NCBI GenBank assembly: GCA_038093975.1
Contig: JBBPTG010000002.1
Location: forward strand, 930,001 to 994,000
Length of the DNA stretch: 64,000 nucleotides
Source: Chalciporus piperatus
Lineage: Eukaryota; Basidiomycota; Agaricomycetes; Boletales; Boletaceae
Direction of reading: 5' to 3'
Numbering within the stretch: the stretch's first letter is position 1; each line of letters opens with the position of its first letter. The translations under genes and the position numbers were made by a program. Under the pieces are notes generated by a model. It did no database searches and had not been told where the DNA came from. It was given only the letters and a program-made list of their open reading frames with translations. Below are positions 22,733 to 31,304 of this stretch, in pieces.

Positions 22733-25700
22733 ATGTCAATTCAAGAACCAGCCTGGCTGAAGAGAAGTAATATCTTTCTCTCTACCTCTATCCTTCATCC
22801 CGTTGACGCGTTTCGCCAGCGCGGCCATGTCCGTTTTTCTCTCAAGGACGATGTCTCTTTGCAGACTCTTGCAATTTTCTTCACGATGTCAAAGTGAGGA
22901 ATGCTGTTGACCAGTCGGTGCGCAACACCGTACTGGCCAAACAGTCGCCTGTCATTAAACCGGTCTTTAATCCACCTTCCGTCGTCGTCAACTCTGCTAG
23001 TCCCCGTCCCGTTAATCTCTCAAGTCCCGAAAGCTCAGCGAGTCCCATTCAGGACTCGTCTCGCTATTCAGGACTCTTGTCTGCCCTGTCGGACCTCATT
23101 GGCCCTTCTCCCGATTCTTCGGTCAGCGGGGATGTGATCTCCGAGTCCCCAGCGTCGTCCAGATCGTCTAGAAGGACGTCATACCTCCAGACCACAGCAA
23201 CCCTCGACCAATCACATGACACAGACTCGCCCGTTGCGTCAGGCTCCTCCTTAGCTCGGTTCAAGTTTCCTGATACAGTTGCTGGTTCGGCGAGGACATT
23301 CCTGCATCCTATCGACGAAGACGTTTCGGACGCTACCTCTTTGTCCCAGGAGGGAGCACTCGTCCAGGAAGAGGACGGAGCACCCGTCACTGAGTTCATG
23401 CCCGTTCCAGACCATGACGAGGGGTTCCCCGACGAGGCTACTTTATCGTATCTCGTGGAGGGTAATGGATCGTACGTAATTGGGTCTGACGATGAGGAAG
23501 AAGACGAGGGTGACGACAACGAGGACGTGGATGACCGCTCGGAAGAGGACCCCGCCGTGACGATTTCGAATAGGCAATCTATCCTCTCTTCGTTCACAGG
23601 TGCATCGTTATTGGAGTCCCCCCCTGGCAACGTTTTTGGAGAGCCTTCGGTGGCTAGTCCCGTTGATGATGGTTCCTCTGACCTTCTCTCTCCTGTGACC
23701 ATGTCCGCGAAGCTGCGCCCTTTTCCCATCTCATTTGATTCCGTGGCCAAGAGGGGAGATTCGATCGACTCAGGTTATGCAGACAGTTGGACAAGTCCGC
23801 TTCTCTTCCCGCGCACCCCTCCTCGACGTTTTCGGTCTTCGGTTGGTTTCTTTCCGCCTCATTCACGGCGAGCGTCACCTGTCTCTCCGACGACCCTCCA
23901 GGATAGGAGGGTATCATATGACGTTCGTGCTGTACGACCGTCCCCTCAGGCACCCATACAGGCCATCGAGGAAGCCGAATCGGAATCGGACGAGAGCTCG
24001 GAGGACAACGAGGACACTGCATTTGCTATCCTGAGTGCCTACGATTCATCTCTTTCCGAAGAGCAGGAGGAAGATGAGGTTCAGGACAGTCGGCGAGTCG
24101 ATGTCGCTGCCGTAGCGGAACGAAGCGTCGCGGAAAGCGATAAACTCTCAGTGCCCCCCTCACTCTCCCGTCGATCGCGACACTCCTCACCTGAACACCT
24201 CCGTTCAACTTCAACGACATCCGATCTAGAAGTATGCAGCCAACCTTCATTCATTTCTGACGACAAAGAATCCTTCTTCACGGCCCTTTCGACCCAGCCT
24301 TCCTTTGACAATTTGAGCGATGCCTCTACGAGAGTATCACCTGTCAAGCAGGACTCTCTTCTTTCCTGCATCTCGCGCACTTCGACTCCTGATACCTCGT
24401 TGCTCGACCATTCTCACGAGCTCTTGGACCGACATACCATTGATTTGCCCGTCGAAAGGTCTTCGACCTCTCGTTTGATCGAAGTTACCGGTTCGACGGC
24501 GCACCCGTGCACTCTGGAAGTCGGCCAGGATGAAACCTTGTCTTCACCCACTCGTGAAGTCTCTGCCGAGCCGAGTCCTACTGCTGACATGGATCGTCCT
24601 CGGGAGGTTTTTTCACAGAGCGCTGCCGCTGCAAAGAAACGTTTTTCGCAAGTGGAGGTTCTTCGCATTCCGCCCTTGGCTGGTAAGGCTCCCAGACACG
24701 CCGTTCCAGACGCACGAGGAGAGGATACCAGGGTTCTCCGTCCCGATACGAATACCCCGGTAGCGAGTGTTTCAATGGGACGCGCGCTCGAACCGCCTCT
24801 GGCCAGTGCAACCGTTGGACACAGTACCTCATCTCCCGTCGAAGATACCAGGGTTCTCCCTTCTGATAGACATTCGGTTGAATTATGGATTCCAGCGCAG
24901 TCCATTGTCAGACCTCCGACTGGTGACACGCACACATTTGCTGCTCCAGGTGCTGCTGTCGAGGGTGCTGATAGCCAGTCCCTCGAGTCGCGCTATTCAG
25001 CGGAACTCTCCGATAGCGTGTCTTACGATGGTCATGGTATCGGAAATATTGCTACAGTTGCCGACGGCGAAGATAGCGGGTTTTCTGGATTATCGCCTTC
25101 TGTTGCTTATGCAGGCCTCGACGACATCCCCCCAGTTACTGCGGACGACAGCTGTGTCTCCGAGGATCTTACTGAATCCTCCAGTTCGGAATCCTCCAGT
25201 TTCACACAATCCCATCGGTTGACGTTTCCTCTTCCTCCCCCTTTCCTGCCCGCCGAGTTTGTCGAACACTCCACACTGTCGTATGAAGAAACATCCATTT
25301 CGTCCGTCGTGGAATCCATCGACATTGCGGAGGACGAAACGGCTGTATTGTCGACTGAGGCGTTTGCTGAAGAGATGCAACGACTACGCTCTAGTTGCGA
25401 TCTAACGGAGAGAGCAGGACCAAGCGAGGTTCAAGTAGTTCGTTCTCCTGATTCTGGTCCGGATTTCTTCTCGCGGTGGAGTCGTGCAGCAGAAGACCAG
25501 ATACCCGCTTCGTCCACCGGAGGACCCGTGGATGTTGCAGAGGATGTCAAGGGCATGCTCTCGACATTGTTGGCCGAGACGCATCCAGAAGAGGTGCAAC
25601 GATTGCGTTCTGGTTCTGATCTGACGGAAAAAGCAGTACAAAGCCAGGTTCAAGCATTCCGGTCCCTTGATTCCGATACGGGCTTCTTCTCGCGACGGAG

Positions 25701-28700
25701 TCGTGCTGCGTCAGATATCACTGTGAAAGCCAAGTCATCGCCTGTGGTCTTTCCCGAGGATGCTTCCCCAATCCCGGGATCGCTGTCAGTAGCCGTCGAG
25801 GACCCCTCTCAATCTGATTCGATCAAGTCGCTTTATGACCATTATTTTGATGACGATACTTCTGGCGAAACTGACGGGCACATGGCTGACGGGCACATTC
25901 ACTCTTCGAGTCCTATCCGTGAGGACCATGAACCTCCTGATCTTTTAGGTCTTGTGGAAACACGTCCCCCAGAAACATCCCTCCATGTCCCGGCTTCATC
26001 ACCCCACGCGTTCCCTCTGAAATCCGTTTTGTGTTCCGAGGTCAGCCTCACCCAGTCTAGCGCAGATTCTCCGCCGTCCGAACCTGTTTTCCGTCCACTC
26101 CTGACCGGACGGAGATCACTGTTGAACTCGTCTCTTGGAGAGCTCATTTCGAAGGCGAATGCTACTGATGCAAGAGAGCCCTCTTCCATGCCCACACCTC
26201 CGCCTAAGCGACTTCAAACCAGAGAGCCAGGGAATACCATGGTCCCGCTGGGATTTCGGCGCTTTAAACCTCAGGTTCGTGAGTAGCTTGATGAAAGTTC
26301 GTCACTGATTTATGACCTAGCCTGCGGCACAACTGTCTTTGCGAAGTGTATCGGAACCTTTGCATAGTGCGCTTCCTGTGGCGGAGCTTCGGGAAGTATT
26401 ACGCATACGAACCGATATCTCAGAAGGTGACCTACCCCTTGGTTGTTCGTCTGCGCGTGACGCTTCTCCGACTTGGTCCCCTTTGCCTACACCATCACTA
26501 TCTGCTCCTCCCACCGGCGGGTTGAAACCACTCCGACTGGTTAGGTCTTCACCAATCTTGCGCTTTGCTGACTGACGTTCCTCCTCTCAGTCTACCATCA
26601 TTAATAATAGCAAGAGATCGTCCATATTGTCGTCACATTCGTCCAGCATCGCATCCAGCATCGTGTCCTGTGAGAATCCGTTGAACCGTTGGTCACCTTC
26701 CAACACTGACAAGTCCCGTAGTAGACCATATATCCCAGTCATCTTCATTGCATTCACCCACTGTATCATCTGTTACTTCGCTTTCACCTAATTCATTGGT
26801 ATGTCACCCCATTCTCGCATAGAACTGACTAGTGACTATCCAAAAGCTGTCGTCTTCATGTCCCCCAATACCCGAGCACATCCAACATACCCGAGCACGT
26901 TCTACTTGCAGTTCCCCCGTTCTCCAACCCCCCATTCACGCCGAATCTTCGCACTTCTCATCATCTCGCCGTGATTCACGTTCTGTCTCTGCACCGCTGC
27001 AACAAACGAAAAATTGGCGTTTATCCCACTATCGAGCAGGTTCTCGTAATGCCTCGGCTGCTGTTACCCGTCGTTTGTCCAGGAGGACCTCGACATTGAG
27101 TCTTGCTTATGTGCCAGAACAAGAGGGGGAGGACGATGAGGATCCTACAATCGCATGTCACATCCAGTCAGCGCCCGCAGTTGACTGGATGCCGCCCGCA
27201 GTCGACTGGATGCGCCCCGCTTCTGCTCTCGCGGCGCCCGTTCACGCTATTGCTACCCCCAAGCCGACCCTACTTTTTGCTATCGCAAGTGACAATGTGG
27301 AGCAAGTGCGCCAAGTGTTGGAAAGCGGCGAGGCAGGTCCAAACGACCCCGTTGGGCCTCAATCAGCTCTTGCGTTCACACTTACCAATGACAAGCTATC
27401 ACACAAACAAGAGATTGTCAAAGCGCTTCTGGCATATGGTGCAAACCCTGCGGCACTGCGGAATCCGGCTATGAACCCATCGACACGCTTGGAGCGAGGT
27501 GATGAACCGAGTGGTCCGCCACCTGAAACCACATTGGAGGGGATGGATCCAGCTACTAGGTAGGTTCCACCGTTCGATCCGTTCCTTGGCCTCATCCCAT
27601 CGAATTCCGCAGATACTTCATTGCGCGAGCTGACGCAGCACATACTCGCCAAACATCACAGCTGATTTACCGTTCGTTTTTCCGGCCTCTGACGCGGGTT
27701 CGGTACGATGTCATTGGACAAGATTGGGCTTTGGAACAATTGTTCCGCGTCCTCAGCATCCATTCCCAGAAGTTGGCTGTCGCCCCTATTGTAGTGTTGC
27801 TGTGTGGTACGTTGCCAGATTTGCTTCAGGTGAAGTTGGTATAAATTCTCGCACAGGTCCAAGTGGTCACGGGAAGAGTTTGTTAGCACGAAAGTGTACG
27901 TACGCTTGCAAATATGCATGCTCTTGTTGCTCATATCCCCCGAACAGTCGGATCCCTGCTTGACGTCCCGACTCACACTGTAAATATGACTACTCTCCGA
28001 TCTACCCATGATATTTGGCAGTCGTTTTCTATGAGTCCGTATGAGGTTAGTTGATCATATACCCCATCCGAAACAACTGGTGACAATGCACGTTCCAGGA
28101 ACCTTCCTCGTGTACCCTCGCCGAGTTCTTGATGGAAAATGAGGGGAAGAGATGTGTAGTTGTGCTGGATGTAAGCCTTTTAGGCAGTCGACGTGACCAG
28201 CGCTCATGAAAATTTCCTAGGAAATCGAGAAGGCCGAGGACCAGAAGGCGTTATGGTCTCTGCTCATGCCATGGGAACTTGGTTAGTTTCCATCTTGCGT
28301 TTACGCCGAGTTGTACTAAGCTCACTGCTCTCCAGGTCGATGTTCCTTGGAAGCTGGGAAGCGTCATGTCGATGCGCGCAACGTCATTTGGCTTGGCACA
28401 TCCAACGTTGGTCATGAATTAGTTTTTGAACACCATCAGAATCGCGCAGAACCGGAGAAACAGATGACTCGCGAGGAGTACCTAGAGCTAACGGAGATGC
28501 TGCGACCTCGCGTCTCCCACCACCTCGGGGTAAGTCAGACGTGAATCGCTGGTTGTGACATGTACCTGAGTTCTTTCGATATTCCAGGCCTCTTTGGTTT
28601 CTCGGGTTACCACGGTCCTCCCCTTTGTTCCCTTTACACTAGATGAGAGGAAAGCTATCGCCGCGGAAGCGGTCTACGCGCTCGCAGGTGAAGCAGCCAG

Positions 28701-28821
28701 GGAAATTTCTCCCCAGGATGTAGAGTCTTTGGTCACGAAGGCTCTACCGAGCTATCATCCCAGCGAAGGAGCACGCTCGCTGCATAGGGCTATATCGAAT
28801 CTACTTATTGACAGCATTTAG
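22733..28821 (+). CDS. CCCH zinc finger, Ser-rich region, ankyrin repeats and Clp-type AAA+ ATPase in one model
   Basis: Thirteen exons close in frame to 1,814 aa: 22733-22766, 22820-26274, 26321-26539, 26591-26662, 26739-26798, 26847-27559, 27613-27806, 27857-27895, 27948-28045, 28099-28170, 28221-28281, 28336-28529, 28588-28821. A CCCH finger (C-x7-C-x5-C-x3-H, in RPCPFFSQGRCLFADSCNFL) starts the protein. About 1,350 residues of acidic, Ser-rich sequence follow, including a duplicated segment. Then come ankyrin repeats (PTLLFAIASDNVEQVRQVL; EIVKALLAYGANP). The last 350 residues are one Clp-type AAA+ module: Walker A GPSGHGKS, Walker B CVVVLDEIEKA, sensor 1 WLGTSNVGHE and a D2-small domain with EGARSLHRAI. 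Alternatively there are two genes, with a second start near ATG 27189 or 27210. A 51-base in-frame GTGAGG...CAG segment at 22894-22944 could be a further intron. Confidence 0.7.
25361..25711 (+). repeat. Internal coding duplication in the Ser-rich region
   Basis: Two diverged copies of about 130 bases, at 25361-25491 and 25580-25711. They encode EEMQRLRSSCDLTERAG and FFSRWSRAA in the first copy, and EEVQRLRSGSDLTEKAV and FFSRRSRAA in the second. The spacing and residue agreement indicate an old tandem duplication within the gene. Confidence 0.8.
27172..27213 (+). repeat. 21-base tandem duplication before the ankyrin repeats
   Basis: The unit CGCCCGCAGTTGACTGGATG plus C occurs twice in a row with a single T/C difference, adding a second copy of the peptide PAVDWM and keeping the frame. 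It lies just before the ankyrin domain, at the possible border between two genes. Confidence 0.85.
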
Positions 28822-28944
28822 AACGTGGCCGTGCAGTTGCAGTGTTCTAGTACTACGGGCCCAGTCATGTACTTATTACTACACCTAAGCCTTTTGCTAT
28901 ATATATGCAGCACATGCATAACGATCCCACGTCGCGAATTCCGT

Positions 28945-29114
28945 GTTTCTCCCGTGCGATCACGCGACTGAGAGATCCACATGTGAAGCTCAGTTGCGAT
29001 TGAGTCGCTCCAGACTCATCATGAGTCTGGTTGTTTCTCCCGTTCGATCACGCGACTGAGACGTCCATGGATCCACATGTGAAGCTCAGTTGCGATTGAG
29101 TCGCTCCAGACTCA
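28945..29114. repeat. Paired intergenic hairpin-forming repeat
   Basis: Two near-identical copies, 28945-29019 and 29033-29114. Each starts GTTTCTCCCG and ends CGCTCCAGACTCA. The second has GTTCGATC for GTGCGATC and extra bases around CGTCCATGG. Within each copy GCGACTGAG and CTCAGTTGC can pair (one G-T), with a loop holding CCACATGTG. Between the copies CCAGACTCAT/ATGAGTCTGG is a perfect palindrome around a single C (29010-29030). It lies downstream of the AAA+ gene stop and upstream of the 29296 gene. Confidence 0.85.
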
Positions 29115-29295
29115 CTGGATGACACTGGTGGTCGCCGGCCACCGAGTATAGAGCATCATGCCATCAGCTTTGTTGCTAGGGGCAATCCCAGGGCTCAGGC
29201 CCAATTTTTCTCCCTCAAGTTCATTAAGCTCTCCCGGACCGAGCTAAGTATCGTCTAATCTTTCCCTTTCCTCTTCGTCCTCCTTCAAGTTGGAC

Positions 29296-30047
29296 ATGTT
29301 ATTCGTTTACCGACGTTACGCTCAGACTCTCGAGCCGTCATCTTACCCCATTGTGAATCCCTCTTTGTTGGCGGGCCCAGAAGCCGCACCGACCTTGGTA
29401 CAAAGTGCCGCCTCACCGACACTCACCTCTGAATCAACCTTAAGTATCGGAGGGTTGTCTACCGCCTCTGCCGCCTACTTGGCGGCTCTCCTGTCGTGCA
29501 TTGGATTGTTACTTGCCGGTAAGTTTGCTTGAGATGCACTCCTCCTCAGATGGGAGTAGAATTATTGACGACAGTCTCAGCGCTTGTGATTTGGAAAGTT
29601 CGGCGGCGGCGGAGCAAATCAGACGCGTCGGATAAGTCATTTGCTGAAAAGAATGATGAAGAGGCTCAACCCCCCACTCGTCCTGTTATCACCGTCACCC
29701 CCCAAGCCAGCGTGCGTTGGCAGCCTCAGATCCGCTCTATCAGCGGACCAGGGCCAAAGGAGACAGAGAAAAGGGTGCTCCCTCCTCTCAGGCGTACCCG
29801 TTCGCCACCTCCGACGCGTACCTACAACGCCAAGAATCGGGACCCATTCGCGGATCCCTGTCCTCGATCTGCGCCGGCGTCCGCGGTGTCGTTTTCAGAG
29901 GACTCGTTGCGGTCCCCACGCTGGCCGAAGGGATTTAGAGAGAAAACAACATCTCCTCCGGTGTCACCACACGCGCTCGCAGTGAGCGGTATGCAAACCA
30001 GGTCGTTGGCAAGACCCAGTCAACTATCGAATAATGTGGATGGATAA
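29296..30047 (+). CDS. Small single-pass membrane protein, Ser/Pro-rich
   Basis: Two exons (29296-29518, 29575-30047) give 231 aa. After a polar, Ser/Pro-rich N-terminus (MLFVYRRYAQTLEPSSYPIV; SAASPTLTSESTLSIGGLS) a single membrane segment reads ASAAYLAALLSCIGLLLAVS plus ALVIW, followed at once by KVRRRRSKSD, a stop-transfer basic cluster. The tail is Pro/Arg/Ser-rich (LPPLRRTRSPPPTRTYNA) without a named domain. No cleavable signal peptide is seen. The plan, an acidic or Ser-rich outside with a basic flank and a disordered tail, resembles the longer gene at 17435 in outline only. Function unknown. Confidence 0.68.
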
Positions 30048-30324
30048 TGGATAATGGGGGGGGATATCTAACGTCATCGAGGCGCGTTTGAGGGAAGCGC
30101 TGGACGCGCTCGTAGGGGTTTTAGTTGGTGTTCAGCGCAGGTGCGTAGCACAAGCTACCCAGAACCAGCTGAGCAGGATGTCGCTGGGTCCGCTTTTCCT
30201 TGTTTATCGTGTGTTTGTTCTAGTCTCCCTAGGCAGGCCCAAGGTGTGGTTAAAATGTCATTTATATCGCAGAGTGTCATGAGTAACTATTATAGGTGAT
30301 GGAGTATCGAGGGTCATCTTGTTT
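30048..30324. other. Convergent 3' region
   Basis: 277 bp between the stop codons of the 29296 gene (+) and PAM17 (-). It starts with an ATGGATAATGG duplication and a G run at 30056-30062. Nothing else noted. Confidence 0.4.
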
Positions 30325-31171
30325 CTAATCCTCCGTGAACTGTGATTTCCGCCTGAATTTTGCTTGATCTCGCAGCCACTAGGAAAATTTTGTCAGGGGG
30401 AGAGGTGAACGAGGATACAGGACGTACTTGGCGGTATTGGTGCAGTGAACCTATTTTCTCGCCTAGTCAAGACACCGTTAGCACGCGTTTCCAGGAGGGA
30501 GAGGAGGCTCAATACCATAAAAGTCTGGTACGGGGTTGTTGGCACTTTGTGCAGTGGGGTCGACGCGATTTCTGACGACGTGTCTGTAAAACTCGCGGTC
30601 TTTTGCTTCTATGAGGTTGAGTGTACTACGGTGCGTCATTCGCCAGCACGCTGAACCGATTGCTGGGCCCAGAAGATAGCCAAGACCTTGGAGGGTTTTG
30701 AATAAGAGTGTGCCATGAAAAGTTAGGTCAACAAACCGATGCACGCCATTGTACATCCGCCGTAGAAGAACATAGGGTCAATGCCCTAGCACACTTACGG
30801 TTAGTAAATTGTCGATAGGACACTTGAGGGCTTACCATGATGGGTTTGGTCGCGTCAGTCTCGAGAGATCCAAAGTACGAGACTCCACCCACGAGGCCAA
30901 GAAGTGACGAGGGAATGGTAACCGCCTAAAGGCAATGTGGCATTAGGTATGGGGAAAGAGCAGAGCGAGGAGCTGTCTTTACCGTCTCCCATTTGCGCTT
31001 GCTCCGCCGTATTTCAAGGTATTCTGGCCATGTAATCTGGTGGTTGGATTGGGAAGTTTTGGGGGTAGTGTTGGATTTATGTCTAATAGAACCTGTATTC
31101 TGTAGTCTGAGTCTCGGTGTGATTGAAACGCGTATTCCGACGCCATGTGAACGTTTGAGCAAACACGACAT
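30325..31171 (-). CDS. PAM17: Presequence translocase-associated motor subunit Pam17
   Basis: Inner-membrane subunit of the mitochondrial import motor at TIM23. Six exons (30983-31171, 30836-30925, 30737-30785, 30516-30686, 30428-30462, 30325-30378) give 195 aa, the family's usual length. The N-terminus MSCLLKRSHGVGIRVSITPR is Arg-rich and free of acidic residues, a good matrix-targeting presequence. TWPEYLEIRRSKRKWET, SLLGLVGGVSYFGSLETDAT, KPIMGIDPMFFYGGCTMACI, GLGYLLGPAIGSACWRMTHR and RNRVDPTAQSANNPVPDFYG are diagnostic, ending KIGSLHQYRQWLRDQAKFRR. Two membrane segments fall in the expected places. It is head to head with the SNF2 gene across 133 bp. Confidence 0.96.
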
Positions 31172-31304
31172 GGAGGAGTGGTCGAAGTTGTGTTAGTAGA
31201 GTTGGCCCGAGTACTGTGAAGCCAGAAAAGGAAGGACATTCTCATTCTCAAGTATCTTGGCCGACTGAACCTCCTCCCCTGGGAGTCGATCGACATCCTT
31301 TAGT
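31172..31304. promoter_or_regulatory. Short bidirectional promoter, PAM17 and the SNF2 gene
   Basis: Only 133 bp separate the two start codons, so both 5' leaders and core promoters must share this space or overlap. No TATA box is clear. Confidence 0.5.

Noticed and set aside
22545..22739. N-terminal extension of the glutaredoxin-like protein upstream of ATG 22520
   Set aside because: The upstream frame shows no conserved sequence and overlaps the divergent promoter; ATG 22520 starts the conserved beta strand at once.
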